This document shows positions 1 through 9,036 of a DNA stretch of 64,000 nucleotides, one piece after another. Positions within the stretch are counted from its first letter, which is position 1. Each line of letters starts with the position of its first letter. A program made the position numbers and the translations under genes. The notes below the pieces were generated by a model that searched no databases, was not told the DNA's origin, and saw only the letters and a program-made list of their open reading frames with translations. This stretch comes from Kushneria indalinina DSM 14324 (lineage in GTDB: Bacteria; Pseudomonadota; Gammaproteobacteria; Pseudomonadales; Halomonadaceae), in the NCBI RefSeq assembly GCF_003385845.1, contig NZ_QRDJ01000009.1, positions 1-64,000 of the forward strand, read 5' to 3'.

Positions 1-6
1 GCAAAT

Positions 7-41
7 AAAAAGGGAGTCAGCGCTTATTGGCGCTAACTCCC
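7..41 (-). terminator. Rho-independent terminator of tRNA-Thr
   Basis: On the minus strand a 12-bp stem (one T-G wobble) with a 6-nt loop is followed by TTTTTA. It begins about 10 nt after the CCA end of the tRNA gene, so it ends the tRNA transcript. Confidence 0.9.
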
Positions 42-50
42 TGATATATA

Positions 51-126
51 TGGTGCCGGTAAGTGGACTCGAACCACCGACCTACGCATTACGAATGCGT
101 TGCTCTGCCAGCTGAGCTATACCGGC
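51..126 (-). tRNA. tRNA-Thr (anticodon CGT)
   Basis: The minus strand folds as a complete tRNA. The acceptor stem is GCCGGTA/TACCGGC, the D arm contains TAGCTCAGCTGGCAGAGCA, and the anticodon stem ACGCA/TGCGT encloses loop TTCGTAA, so the anticodon is CGT, which reads ACG (threonine). The T arm has GGTTCGAGTCC. The discriminator A and the 3' CCA are encoded. No tRNA neighbour is seen in the window. Confidence 0.97.
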
Positions 127-139
127 GAACCCGATCCAC

Positions 140-168
140 ATTCTACGACATCCCTTTTTGCCTTGCCC
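140..168 (-). promoter_or_regulatory. Possible promoter of tRNA-Thr
   Basis: On the minus strand TAGAAT (positions 145-140) sits about 14 nt upstream of the mature tRNA 5' end, a plausible -10 box. The -35 region about 17 bp further upstream (GGGCAA) is a poor match. The assignment rests mainly on position. Confidence 0.4.
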
Positions 169-216
169 AGCCCCTGTGTCAGAGTAGGGCGCCCTTTGTT
201 CGTCTTCGGAGCGGCC

Positions 217-552
217 ATGGCCCCTGTCATTACCACCCTGCTCTTTATCGTCACGGCGCTGGCCGAGATCGTCGGCTGCTATCTGGTCTATCGCTGGTGG
301 GTGCTGAGCAATAGCGCCTGGTGGCTGGTGCCGGCGGCGGTGGCACTGGCGCTGTTTGCGTGGCTTCTCACGCTGCACCCCGCCGCCAGCGGGCGCATCT
401 ATGCCGCCTATGCCGGGGTCTATCTCATCACCGCGCTTGCGTGGCTGCGCTTGGTGGATGGTCAGCCGCTGCAGATGAGCGATTATCTCGGCGGTGGGCT
501 GGCGCTGGCCGGGACGCTGGTCATCATGGTGGGATATCAGTCTCAGTCCTGA
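217..552 (+). CDS. ynfA: YnfA family (UPF0060) inner-membrane protein
   Basis: This 111-residue protein is almost wholly hydrophobic, with four predicted membrane helices, and matches the length and layout of the YnfA/UPF0060 family. Characteristic pieces are [13 protein letters not shown] near the start and [19 protein letters not shown] in the middle. YnfA is an SMR-like small transporter, but its physiological substrate is not settled. The start at 217 is chosen because GGAG lies about six bases upstream. An upstream in-frame start at 100 would extend the protein with non-family sequence inside the tRNA. The 3' end overlaps the convergent small gene by 10 nt. Confidence 0.9.
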   Translation: MAPVITTLLFIVTALAEIVGCYLVYRWWVLSNSAWWLVPAAVALALFAWLLTLHPAASGRIYAAYAGVYLITALAWLRLVDGQPLQMSDYLGGGLALAGTLVIMVGYQSQS

Positions 553-737
553 TCGCGGACGAACAGATGCACGCCGGCCCACACCACCACGGCGGCGAGG
601 GCAAACACGATGACCGTCAGCCGTACCGGCAGCGGCCAGTGCATAAAGGCCCAGTCGCTTTGCAGCGCGGCACCAAACAGATAGCCCGCCAGCAGCATCA
701 GCGCGCCGAGGGCGCAGCTTCGTGTGAGAAGGGTCAT
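543..737 (-). CDS. Small hypothetical membrane protein
   Basis: This is a 64-residue protein with two hydrophobic segments (roughly residues 5-25 and 38-60) separated by a short loop ([12 protein letters not shown]). It has a strong ribosome binding site (AGGAGA) correctly spaced from the ATG at 737, which supports it being real. It converges on ynfA and overlaps its end by 10 nt. I do not recognise the family. It is probably an inner-membrane protein of unknown role. Confidence 0.65.
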   Translation of the reverse strand: MTLLTRSCALGALMLLAGYLFGAALQSDWAFMHWPLPVRLTVIVFALAAVVVWAGVHLFVRDQD

Positions 738-848
738 GCCTGTCTCCTGCTACCATGAATCATTATCGTGTGAGGCGCACCGCGGCCCTGTCAGCGCCGG
801 GTGCGTGTCATGCGCCCATTTTACGCCACCGATCACGCAGTCTCGACC

Positions 849-1238
849 ATGACCACACCGTCTCCAGACCCCAACCGCCGCCGCGCCTTCCGCCCCCGCT
901 GGCAGCGCCAGGGCCACCATCCGGACTATCGCTTCTCGCTGGCCAACGAGCGCACCTTCCTCGCCTGGATTCGCACCGCGCTGGCGTTCATGGCCGGCGC
1001 CGTGGGCATCTATCAGTTCGCCCCGGATGTCGCCACGCCCTGGGCGCGCGAGGCCGTCGCGGTATTGCTCTCGCTGGCCGGTGCCCTGCTGTCGCTGGCG
1101 GCCTATCGCCGCTGGGCGAGCAACGAACGCGCCATGCGCAGTGATGCCGCCCTGCCCTATACGCGGCTGTTGTTGATTCTGGCGCTGTTTGTCACCCTGG
1201 TGGCGCTGGTGCTGGGTCTGCTGCTGGTGTGGGGCTGA
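849..1238 (+). CDS. DUF202 (YidH-like) membrane protein
   Basis: The protein has about 129 residues. A basic N-terminus is followed by the DUF202 hallmark LANERTFLAWIRTALAFMAG and three membrane helices, the usual YidH layout. Function is unknown for the family. The start is uncertain: ATG 849 begins a typical short hydrophilic leader (MTTPSPDPN), but ATG 810 or GTG 801 are in frame and none has a good ribosome binding site. Another DUF202 gene follows after 3 nt, as in the yidH-yidG pair of enterobacteria, so the two are probably one operon. Confidence 0.82.
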   Translation: MTTPSPDPNRRRAFRPRWQRQGHHPDYRFSLANERTFLAWIRTALAFMAGAVGIYQFAPDVATPWAREAVAVLLSLAGALLSLAAYRRWASNERAMRSDAALPYTRLLLILALFVTLVALVLGLLLVWG

Positions 1239-1241
1239 TCC

Positions 1242-1610
1242 ATGCTCAAGCCTGAACCGGCTGCTCAGCGCGACCCCGGCCTGCAGCCCGAACGCACCGG
1301 GCTTGCCTGGTCGCGCACCGCCTTTGTGATGCTGCTGCTCTCGGCGCTGCTGCTGCGTGGCGGGTTTGCCCATCACGAGTACTGGCTGACCTGGGCGGGC
1401 GTGGTCCTGCTGGTGACCACCGGGGCGACGTACGCCTGGGCGGGCGTGCGCCTGCGCGTCATTACGATCAGCAGTGCCCCCGTGACCGTATCGGCCACCT
1501 GGGCCATGCGGGTGACGGCGCTGACCGTCGCGCTGGTGGGGCTGAGCTTAATGGTCAGCGTGCTCTATCACGGCGAACTGCTCGCCCACCTCAGGGCGCT
1601 TTTGCCCTGA
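1242..1610 (+). CDS. DUF202 (YidG-like) membrane protein
   Basis: This 122-residue DUF202 protein has the motif LQPERTGLAWSRTAFVMLL and three membrane helices. It is the second member of a yidH/yidG-like tandem pair, separated from the first by 3 nt and presumably co-translated with it. The proteins are likely to work together in the inner membrane. The family has no established biochemical function. Confidence 0.85.
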   Translation: MLKPEPAAQRDPGLQPERTGLAWSRTAFVMLLLSALLLRGGFAHHEYWLTWAGVVLLVTTGATYAWAGVRLRVITISSAPVTVSATWAMRVTALTVALVGLSLMVSVLYHGELLAHLRALLP

Positions 1611-1668
1611 ATCATGACCAGGCAGAACGCCGGCCATCGACGGGCGGGCGCCTTTCACCTGTCGTCTG

Positions 1669-1691
1669 AAAAAACCGGGCCAACGCCCCGG
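1669..1691 (-). terminator. Terminator of the phzF-like gene
   Basis: On the minus strand CCGGG, a 7-nt loop and CCCGG are followed by six T residues, starting about 19 nt after the stop codon at 1710. The stem is short but GC-only and the T run is good. Confidence 0.75.
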
Positions 1692-1709
1692 CGGGCAGGC
1701 AAGGCGGTA

Positions 1710-2567
1710 TCACTCGCGCAGATAAAGTTCCCCCTTCCCCACCAGCACAGCGTTGCCACCAACCTGAACCCGGTCGTGATGCATGGCGGTTTCAATCACG
1801 CTGCGCCGGCCCATTTCCACGCCCTGGTGAATCACCCAGCGCCTGGCGTCCTCTACCGTTGCCAGATAGCCGCTCAGCGCGGCCGCAGCACTGCCGGTAG
1901 CGGGGTCTTCACACAGGCCGTGCTCTCTGGAGAACATCCGGCTGCAAATCACGGTCTCTTCGCCCGCCGACACGCCGGTCACATACAGGTACACCTGCTC
2001 GGTGCCGCTCGGCGCCACTGCGTTTGCCCACACAGCTTCGGAGATCTGCAGGTGTTGCAGGGCCCGGGTATCGCTGAGTTCGATCAGGTGAAACGCCAGT
2101 CCGCAGGAAGAGACCACGGGTGCGCCGACAACCTGATGGCCCTGCAGGCCGAGCAGCGCGGCAGCGGTGGTCTGGTCCAGCGCGCTGGGGGTAATACTGG
2201 CAGGCCGGGCGGTGGTGAACGTGGCTTTCTCGCCCACGTAATCAATGGACAGCTCCCCTACCGGCGGCTGAAGGATCAGCGTCTGCTCACGGCTTACCAG
2301 ACCCAGCTCGGCGAGCAGCTGGGCGGTGCCCACGGTGGGGTGCCCGGCGAATGGCAGCTCATGAGTCGCCGTAAAGATCCGCATCGGGTAGTGATTCGGG
2401 GCACTGGCAGCCCCCAGAAATACCGTTTCGGCCAGGTTGAGCTCGCGGGCTACCGACTGCATGGTGGCGGTTTCAAGCCCGTCGGCATTCATGAATACCG
2501 CCAGCTGATTGCCGGAAAACGGCGCATCGGTAAACACATCCAGCAGGTAATATTCAATGCTTGTCAT
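1710..2567 (-). CDS. PhzF family isomerase/epimerase
   Basis: This 285-residue protein has the two-lobed PhzF (diaminopimelate-epimerase-like) fold. The N-terminal DVFTDAPFSGNQLAVF is diagnostic. The catalytic glutamate is seen in LNLAETVFL (Glu47), with FAGHPTVGTA in lobe 1 and CEDPATGSAAAAL in lobe 2. Relatives isomerise small carboxylic acids, but no phenazine genes are nearby, so the substrate is unknown. The start at 2567 is preferred over 2630 because AAGGAGT lies just upstream and the family begins at this point. The gene is monocistronic, with a terminator downstream. Confidence 0.88.
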   Translation of the reverse strand: MTSIEYYLLDVFTDAPFSGNQLAVFMNADGLETATMQSVARELNLAETVFLGAASAPNHYPMRIFTATHELPFAGHPTVGTAQLLAELGLVSREQTLILQPPVGELSIDYVGEKATFTTARPASITPSALDQTTAAALLGLQGHQVVGAPVVSSCGLAFHLIELSDTRALQHLQISEAVWANAVAPSGTEQVYLYVTGVSAGEETVICSRMFSREHGLCEDPATGSAAAALSGYLATVEDARRWVIHQGVEMGRRSVIETAMHHDRVQVGGNAVLVGKGELYLRE

Positions 2568-2718
2568 GGGCACTCCTTGTTCAGTATTGGCGACCTTCGA
2601 GGCAACAGCGTAACCGATGAGGCGGATCAACGGCCGTGACCACCATCACGGCGCTTGAACGCCGGCCGCCCTCGGGCGTTAAATCGAGACACGTTCATTG
2701 TTGCCACGGAGCACCCTC

Positions 2719-4113
2719 ATGGCCCGGCACGTCAGTTCCGATGATATTCGCACCCGCTTTTCCCTCGCCATGTCCGACATGTACCGCGCCGAGGTGCCCC
2801 AGTACGGCACGCTGTTGAAGCTGGTCGCCGACATCAACGCACAGACGCTCTATCACGCCCCCGGTGACAACGCCCTGACCAACCAGGGCGGCAGCGAGAT
2901 GGCGCGCATCGAGATCGAGCGCCACGGCGCGATCCGGCTGGGCACGGCCGGCGAGCTTCACACCATGCGGCGGGTGTTTGCGGTGATGGGCATGTTCCCG
3001 GTGGGCTATTACGATCTGGCGCCAGCCGGCATGCCGGTGCACGCCACCGCCTTTCGCCCGGTGGAGGACGAGGCGCTCGCCCTCAATCCGTTTCGAGTGT
3101 TTACCTCGCTGCTGCGTCTCGAGCTGATCGAGGATGAGGATCTGCGCGCGCGCGCCGCGGCCATTCTGGAGCGCCGGCAGATCTTCACCGATCGATTGAT
3201 GACCCTGCTGGATCAATTTGATGCGGACGGCGGGCTCAACGATGAGGACGCCACCGCCTTTGTGATCGAGGCGCTGGAGACCTTTCGCTGGCACCGCCAT
3301 GCCACGGTCGATGCGAAGACCTACCACGCCTTTCACCAGGCCCACCGCCTGATCGCCGATGTGGTGTGCTTTCACGGCCCGCATATCAACCACCTCACGC
3401 CGCGCACGCTGGACATCGATGCCACCCAGCAGGCCATGCCCGAGTGGGGCATCACGCCGAAGGCGACCATCGAAGGCCCGCCGCGGCGCAACTGCCCGAT
3501 CCTGCTGCGCCAGACCAGCTTCAAGGCGCTGGAGGAGCCGATCCTCTTCCCCTCCGGTGATAGCGAGGAGGCCGGCACCCACACGGCGCGCTTTGGCGAG
3601 ATCGAACAGCGCGGCGCCGCGCTCACCCGGCGCGGCCGCGAGCGCTACGACGAGCTGCTGGCCGCCTCGCGTGACACGACCCACGGCCTGGAAGGAGAAA
3701 GCCACCAGCGCGCCCTGCACGATGCCTTTCACGCCTTCCCCGATGACGAGGCGACCCTGCGCCGCGAGGGGCTGGCCTGGTTTGACTATCAGCCGCTCGA
3801 GGGCGCACGGATCGATGATCCCGAGGCTCTGCCCGTCGAGCGTGACGCGCTGGTCGAGGCGCTGATCGAGCGAAACGCCATCCGAGCGCGCCCCATCACC
3901 TACGAGGATTTTCTGCCGGTCAGCGCCGCGGGCATCTTTCAATCCAACCTGGGCGAGAGCAGCGCGCAGCACTACGCCGCCACCGACAGCCACAGTGATT
4001 TTGAAGCCGCCCTCGGCGTGGCGGTGGAAGACGAGTTCGCGCTCTACGAGCGCCGCAGCGAGCGCTCGCTCACCGCCTGTCTGGACGCGCTGGGGCTGTC
4101 ACATCTCGTATAA
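2719..4113 (+). CDS. 2-oxoadipate dioxygenase/decarboxylase (DUF1338, YdcJ/HglS family)
   Basis: This 464-residue DUF1338 protein belongs to the VOC superfamily. Characterised members (HglS of Pseudomonas putida) are Fe(II) enzymes converting 2-oxoadipate to D-2-hydroxyglutarate in lysine breakdown. Expected metal ligands are visible: His69 in ERHGAIRLG, His225 in HINHLTPR and Glu294 in ARFGEIEQRG. Arg73 is present near the substrate site. These fall within one residue of the positions I recall for HglS. ATG 2719 has GGAG seven bases upstream, so the TTG at 2698 is rejected. No lysine-catabolism genes adjoin it, so the pathway role is inferred from the family. Confidence 0.9.
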   Translation: MARHVSSDDIRTRFSLAMSDMYRAEVPQYGTLLKLVADINAQTLYHAPGDNALTNQGGSEMARIEIERHGAIRLGTAGELHTMRRVFAVMGMFPVGYYDLAPAGMPVHATAFRPVEDEALALNPFRVFTSLLRLELIEDEDLRARAAAILERRQIFTDRLMTLLDQFDADGGLNDEDATAFVIEALETFRWHRHATVDAKTYHAFHQAHRLIADVVCFHGPHINHLTPRTLDIDATQQAMPEWGITPKATIEGPPRRNCPILLRQTSFKALEEPILFPSGDSEEAGTHTARFGEIEQRGAALTRRGRERYDELLAASRDTTHGLEGESHQRALHDAFHAFPDDEATLRREGLAWFDYQPLEGARIDDPEALPVERDALVEALIERNAIRARPITYEDFLPVSAAGIFQSNLGESSAQHYAATDSHSDFEAALGVAVEDEFALYERRSERSLTACLDALGLSHLV

Positions 4114-4246
4114 CGCCCCACCCCGGGCAGAAATCTGCTTTTATTAAAGCCCCGCCAGGCTGGCTTTCCTATGCTAAAAGCCAGCCCGGGGCATTTGTCG
4201 ATTGCCGCCCTGTTGACCCCTCATCCTGTTGCCACGGGGACACGCC

Positions 4247-5500
4247 ATGACCGACCTTCCTGCCGAACACCGCCTGGACAGCACGCTGGATCTGATGGGC
4301 GAGGGCTATCTTTACATCGGCAACCGCTGCCAGACGCACGCAAGCCCCATCTTCAGGGCGCGCATCCTGTTTGAAAACACGCTGTGCCTGCGCGGGGCGG
4401 AAGCCGCGAAGCTGTTCTACAACACCGAGACCTGCCGGCGCGCCGGCGCCGCACCCATGCGGCTGCAGAAAACGCTCTTTGGCGTCGGCGGCGTGCAGGG
4501 CCTCGATGACGAGGCGCATCGCCACCGCAAGGCGATGTTCATGGACCTGATGTCGCCGGAGGGTATTGATGCGCTGGTCAATCGGGTCAACACCGAGTGG
4601 CAGCGCGCGCTGACGCGGTGGGAGACGATGGCAGAGGTCCATCTGTTCAAGGAGTGTCAGTTCATTCTCTGTCGCGCCGTGTGCGCCTGGGCCGGCGTGC
4701 CGCTGCCGGAGGCCGATCTCGAACGGCGCACCCATCAGCTGGCCGCGATGATCGACGGCGCCGGCGCGGTCGGGCCGCGCCACTGGCAGGCGCGCCGCAG
4801 CCGCGATGATGCCGAGAACTGGATCGGCAAGCTGGTGGAGAAGGTTCGCCGCACCCCCGAGGATTACGAGGAGAGCCGCGAACAGAGCGCGCTGATCCGC
4901 TTTTCACTGCACCGCGATGAGCACGGCGAGCTGCTGCCGATTCGCGTGGTCGCCGTGGAGATCCTCAACGTGCTGCGCCCGACGCTGGCCGTGTCCCGCT
5001 ACATGGTTTTTATCGCCCACGCGCTGCACTGCTGGCCCGAGACCCGCCCGGACGTCGACGATGATGACGCCATCCACCGCTTCGTGCAGGAGGTGCGCCG
5101 CTACTATCCCTTCTTCCCGGTCGCGGCGGCCCGGCTGCGTCATGACGTGGAGTGGCAGGGCTACACCCTGCCCGGCGGCACGCGGCTGCTGCTGGATCTG
5201 TACGGCACCAATCATGATCCCGACGGCTGGGAGGCGCCCGAGACCTTTGATCCCGAGCGCTTTCGTCATCGTGAGGTGGATGCCTGGCAGCTGATCCCGC
5301 AGGGCGGCGGCGATCATCACGTCAATCACCGCTGCCCCGGCGAGTGGATCACCATCCGCCTGATGGAAGAGACGATCCGGCGGCTGGACGCCATGCACTG
5401 GACGGTCCCCGAGCAGGATCTCGCCATCGATTTAAGCGAGATCCCGGCCCTGCCCGACAGCGGCATGATCCTGCGTGAGGTGCACCCGCGCCACGAGTGA
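4247..5500 (+). CDS. Cytochrome P450, CYP152 fatty-acid peroxygenase family
   Basis: The 417-residue protein closely follows the CYP152 enzymes P450-BSbeta and OleT, which use hydrogen peroxide to hydroxylate or decarboxylate fatty acids. The heme ligand is Cys363 in QGGGDHHVNHRCPGE. Arg244-Pro245 (NVLRPTLA) is the carboxylate-binding pair that replaces the usual P450 acid-alcohol pair. The residue equivalent to position 85 of the family is Gln84 (GGVQGLDD), as in the hydroxylase BSbeta rather than the His of the decarboxylase OleT, so hydroxylation is predicted. No membrane anchor is present. ATG 4247 is used because GGGGA lies just upstream. Confidence 0.93.
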   Translation: MTDLPAEHRLDSTLDLMGEGYLYIGNRCQTHASPIFRARILFENTLCLRGAEAAKLFYNTETCRRAGAAPMRLQKTLFGVGGVQGLDDEAHRHRKAMFMDLMSPEGIDALVNRVNTEWQRALTRWETMAEVHLFKECQFILCRAVCAWAGVPLPEADLERRTHQLAAMIDGAGAVGPRHWQARRSRDDAENWIGKLVEKVRRTPEDYEESREQSALIRFSLHRDEHGELLPIRVVAVEILNVLRPTLAVSRYMVFIAHALHCWPETRPDVDDDDAIHRFVQEVRRYYPFFPVAAARLRHDVEWQGYTLPGGTRLLLDLYGTNHDPDGWEAPETFDPERFRHREVDAWQLIPQGGGDHHVNHRCPGEWITIRLMEETIRRLDAMHWTVPEQDLAIDLSEIPALPDSGMILREVHPRHE

Positions 5501-5533
5501 CCTGCCGCCCCCGCCGGGCGCTGTATTCCCGGT

Positions 5534-6031
5534 CTACAGCCCGGCATACGGGTTGTCAGCGGTCTCCTCCGCTGACACGGGCGAGTCATCATCGTGCACG
5601 CTGATGACCATGCAGCTGGCGATATGGCTGACCTTGTGGGAGACGCTGCCCATGAGCATGCCGCTCCAGTCGCTTAAGCCCCGGCTGCCGATCACAATGA
5701 CCTGCACCTCGAACGTCTCGGCCTCATGGGCGATGACCCGCGCCGGGTCGCCATGGCGGCCGTGGGTCTCGATTCGCCCGTCAAAGCGGCTGCGAAGATG
5801 CACCTGCGCCCGCTCGAGTATCTCCTGAATTTCCGTCTCGGCGGCCTCCGGCGAGGACGCCTGGATGGCCTCCTGAAGACTGAGCAGGCTGCCGTAGTGC
5901 AGATGCGGCAGCAGCTCGCGCACGTGCAAAAGGTGCAGGGTGGCGTTCGGGCCGGCCAGCTGCGCAGCAATACTCAGGGCCTTGAGGGAATGGACCGACC
6001 CATCCACGGGGACCAGCAGGGAAGTGAACAT
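5534..6031 (-). CDS. Universal stress protein (UspA family)
   Basis: This 165-residue single-domain Usp begins FTSLLVPVDGSVHS and contains the ATP-binding signature G-2x-G-9x-G-S (GSRGLSDWSGMLMGS), so it is probably of the nucleotide-binding type. These cytoplasmic proteins are induced under starvation or stress and act through poorly defined partners. The start at 6031 has a strong GGAGG upstream. An extension to 6073 adds no family sequence. It is convergent with the P450 gene. Confidence 0.92.
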   Translation of the reverse strand: MFTSLLVPVDGSVHSLKALSIAAQLAGPNATLHLLHVRELLPHLHYGSLLSLQEAIQASSPEAAETEIQEILERAQVHLRSRFDGRIETHGRHGDPARVIAHEAETFEVQVIVIGSRGLSDWSGMLMGSVSHKVSHIASCMVISVHDDDSPVSAEETADNPYAGL

Positions 6032-6176
6032 GGCGCATCCTCCAGTGACCGCGATGGCGCCGGAATGCGCCATCGGATCCGGTCAGCATGACGCAACGCC
6101 GGCCGGCTCATCTTGATCGTGATCAATTCCGCGCACCATGGCGCCTGGCCTTTGGTCGCGCGTCACCGCCGGACGC

Positions 6177-7370
6177 TCACTGAGCCTCCTCACGCAGCGT
6201 GACCATCCGCGGCCGGCCGATCAGAAGGCCGGTCACGGTCTGAACGCCCAGCAGCACCAGCAAAAGCCCCAGCGACACGCCCCATCCACCGGTGACGCCC
6301 TTGAGCGCGCCAAACAGCAGCGGCCCGCTGGCGGCCAGCAGATAGCCCACGCTCTGTGACATGCCCGAGAGCATCGCAGCGTGCTGCGACTGGCGCGTGC
6401 GCAGCACGATCATGGTCAGCGCAAAGCTGAAACAGCCGCCCTGCCCGGCGCCCAGCAGGATGGCCCACAGCGCGGGGGACAGCGTCGGCGCCAGCAACAG
6501 TCCGAGAAGGCCGCTGGCAATCAGCAGACACAACCCCAGCACCAGCAGGCTGTGATGGTGCATGCGCGCCGCGATGCGGGCGATCACGTAGCTGGCCGGA
6601 ATGCTCACCAGGTTGAGCAGCGACACCATGTTGCCGGCCATGGTGGTCGATACGCCCGTACTGATGGCCACCGACGGCATCCAGGTCTGCAGGGTGTAAA
6701 AGCCCAGCGACTGCATGCCCATGAAGATCGTTAGCGCCCAGGCGACCGGGCTTTTAAACAGCGCCGCCATGCGCACCGGCCCGCCCGTCTGCGGCTGCGC
6801 GGCGCGTCGAAAGGCCCGCCACAGCCAATACAGCGCCGCGATCACGGCAAGCCCCGCCCACAGCCGTATCGGCGTCGACCAGTGGCCGGTGGCCTGCAAC
6901 AGCGGCACCGCCGTGCCCGCCGCCAGCGTCGCGCCGATCCCCATCACCACCGTATAGAGCCCCATGGTCTGACCCAGCCGGTCGGGGCGGTCGCGCTTGG
7001 CCAGACTCGGCATGAAGACGTTGCCAAAGGCGATGCCCAGCCCTGCAAGGAGCGTCCCGATCAGCATGACGGGGAAGAGTTCGATGCCACGCAGCACGCT
7101 GCCCAGCGCGACGGCCGCCAGCGCCAGCGCAATGGCCCGGTCCAGCCCCAGCCGGCCCGCCAGTGCCGGGGCAAACGGTGACAGCAGCCCGAAGCAGAGA
7201 ATCATGCCGGTGGTGAGAAGACTCGCCGCACCGGCGCCGATCTCAAGGGACGCCATGATCGGCTCCAGCACCGGGCCGATGACCACGATGGGCGCGCGCA
7301 GGTTGATCGCGGCCAGGCCAAAGGCCAGCAGCCACAAAAGGGAAACGGACAGACGGGGAGTGCGAAACAT
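6177..7370 (-). CDS. MFS transporter, CynX/NimT family
   Basis: The protein has about 397 residues and twelve predicted membrane helices. The N-terminal INLRAPIVVIGPVLEPI is the conserved first-helix region of cyanate permease CynX and nitroimidazole-resistance NimT-type carriers. Family members export or import small organic ions or drugs, and the substrate here cannot be told. No cyanase gene is present nearby. The start is uncertain (ATG 7370 or GTG 7400) because neither has a clear ribosome binding site. Confidence 0.85.
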   Translation of the reverse strand: MFRTPRLSVSLLWLLAFGLAAINLRAPIVVIGPVLEPIMASLEIGAGAASLLTTGMILCFGLLSPFAPALAGRLGLDRAIALALAAVALGSVLRGIELFPVMLIGTLLAGLGIAFGNVFMPSLAKRDRPDRLGQTMGLYTVVMGIGATLAAGTAVPLLQATGHWSTPIRLWAGLAVIAALYWLWRAFRRAAQPQTGGPVRMAALFKSPVAWALTIFMGMQSLGFYTLQTWMPSVAISTGVSTTMAGNMVSLLNLVSIPASYVIARIAARMHHHSLLVLGLCLLIASGLLGLLLAPTLSPALWAILLGAGQGGCFSFALTMIVLRTRQSQHAAMLSGMSQSVGYLLAASGPLLFGALKGVTGGWGVSLGLLLVLLGVQTVTGLLIGRPRMVTLREEAQ

Positions 7371-7594
7371 GAGCGCTTGAACACCGGCAGGAAGAATCAC
7401 GAAAGGCGCAGTCTAGCACCGTGACGCCCGCTCACCTTGCGGCCTGCCTTACCCACCGTCACAAATTTCCACGCCTCGGCGCGCACATGCCGGGAAGGCG
7501 TTGCTACGCTGAAGGAAAGTATGGTGCGGCGCCTGCATCAGCGCCGGACCGCTACCCGTCAAATGTTTGATGCGAACTCATCAGAGGACACGTC

Positions 7595-8941
7595 ATGACC
7601 CAGACGACCCGAGCGCCGGTCGAGCGCGCCGAAAGCGCGCATACCCGCGAATGGATGCGCCGCTTTCAGCGCGTGCGCAGCGCCAGTGAAATGCTTTGTG
7701 CGCCGCTGGAAACCGAGGACTACATGGTGCAGAGCATGGCGGACGTCAGCCCGCCCAAGTGGCATCTGGCCCATGTCAGCTGGTTTTTCGAAGCCTTTAT
7801 CCTCTCGCCCTACCTTGATGATTATCAAACGCCCGACCCGGCGTATGACTTCCTCTTCAACTCCTATTACGAGACCCACGGCAAACCGTTCCCTCGGCAT
7901 CTGCGCGGCACGATCTCGCGCCCGACGGTGGCTCAGGTCTATCAGTTCCGTGCCCATATCGACCGGGAGATGGAGAGGCTTCTGAGCGCGCCGCCGGCGG
8001 AGCATCTCGATGAGATCATCGACCGCCTCGAGATCGGCCTGCATCACGAGCAGCAGCACCAGGAGCTGCTGGTGATGGACATCAAGCACATCCTCTCCTG
8101 CAACCCGCTGCATCCGGTGTATCGCCAGGACATTCGCGACCGGTTGCTCTCGCAGGCCGACCGGACGCCGACGCCCAGCGAGCCGCGCTGGCACCGCTAT
8201 GCCGCGGGCGTGCGCCAGATCGGGGTGGATTATCCGACCCAGCCTGCACGCGAACACGACGGCGACGGCTTTGTCTTTGACAGCGAAACGCCGCGCCACC
8301 GCCAGTACGTGGCCGAGTTCGAACTGGCCGACCGCCCGGTGACCAACGCCGAGTTCATCAGATTTATCGAGGATGGCGGCTACTCGCGCACCGAGCTGTG
8401 GCTCTCGGACGGCTGGAGCACGATCCACAGGACCGGCTGGCAGGCGCCCGAGTACTGGGAGAAGGTCGACGGGCGCTGGCACACCATGAGCCTGGGCGGG
8501 CTGGTCCCGGTCGACCCCGATGCCCCGGTCTGTCATGTCAGCTTTTATGAAGCCGATGCCTACGCCCGCTGGGCCGGCGCCCGCCTGCCCACCGAGGCCG
8601 AGTGGGAGACCGCGGCCGAGGATCAGCCCCTGGACGGTCACTTCGTGGAAGATGAGGTGCTGCAGCCGCAGGCCCCCTCGCAGACGTCAGGCAGTGGCCC
8701 GCAGCAGCTCTATGGCGATGTGTGGGAGTGGACCGGCAGCGCCTTTCTGCCCTACCCGGGCTTTACGCCGCTGGAAGGCAGCCTTGGCGAGTACAACGGC
8801 AAGTTCATGTCCGGCCAGATGGTACTGCGCGGCGGCTGTTGCGCCACGCCCGGCGATCACATCCGCGCCAGCTATCGCAACTTCTTCCCGCCCCAGGCGC
8901 GCTGGGCCCACTCCGGCATCCGGCTCGCCCGCGATGTCTGA
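7595..8941 (+). CDS. egtB: Ergothioneine biosynthesis sulfoxide synthase EgtB
   Basis: This 448-residue non-heme iron enzyme joins hercynine to a thiol donor with oxygen, making the sulfoxide precursor of ergothioneine. The N-terminal DinB-like domain carries the iron ligands: a His in PPKWHLAHVSWFFE (about residue 57) and the HHEQQHQEL motif (His151, His155). The C-terminal FGE-sulfatase-like domain runs from about residue 200 and includes TNAEFIRFIEDGGY and VLRGGCCATPGDHIRASYRNFF. egtD follows 95 nt downstream on the same strand. No egtA or egtC is present in the window, so glutathione, cysteine or gamma-glutamylcysteine could be the thiol donor. Confidence 0.96.
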   Translation: MTQTTRAPVERAESAHTREWMRRFQRVRSASEMLCAPLETEDYMVQSMADVSPPKWHLAHVSWFFEAFILSPYLDDYQTPDPAYDFLFNSYYETHGKPFPRHLRGTISRPTVAQVYQFRAHIDREMERLLSAPPAEHLDEIIDRLEIGLHHEQQHQELLVMDIKHILSCNPLHPVYRQDIRDRLLSQADRTPTPSEPRWHRYAAGVRQIGVDYPTQPAREHDGDGFVFDSETPRHRQYVAEFELADRPVTNAEFIRFIEDGGYSRTELWLSDGWSTIHRTGWQAPEYWEKVDGRWHTMSLGGLVPVDPDAPVCHVSFYEADAYARWAGARLPTEAEWETAAEDQPLDGHFVEDEVLQPQAPSQTSGSGPQQLYGDVWEWTGSAFLPYPGFTPLEGSLGEYNGKFMSGQMVLRGGCCATPGDHIRASYRNFFPPQARWAHSGIRLARDV

Positions 8942-9036
8942 CCCCGTACGGGCCGCCCTCTGGAGGGCGGCCCGATCTGGATGCCCTGATCACTGGAATT
9001 CCTGAAACTGGAACTCCTGAAAAAGGACCGGCCGTC

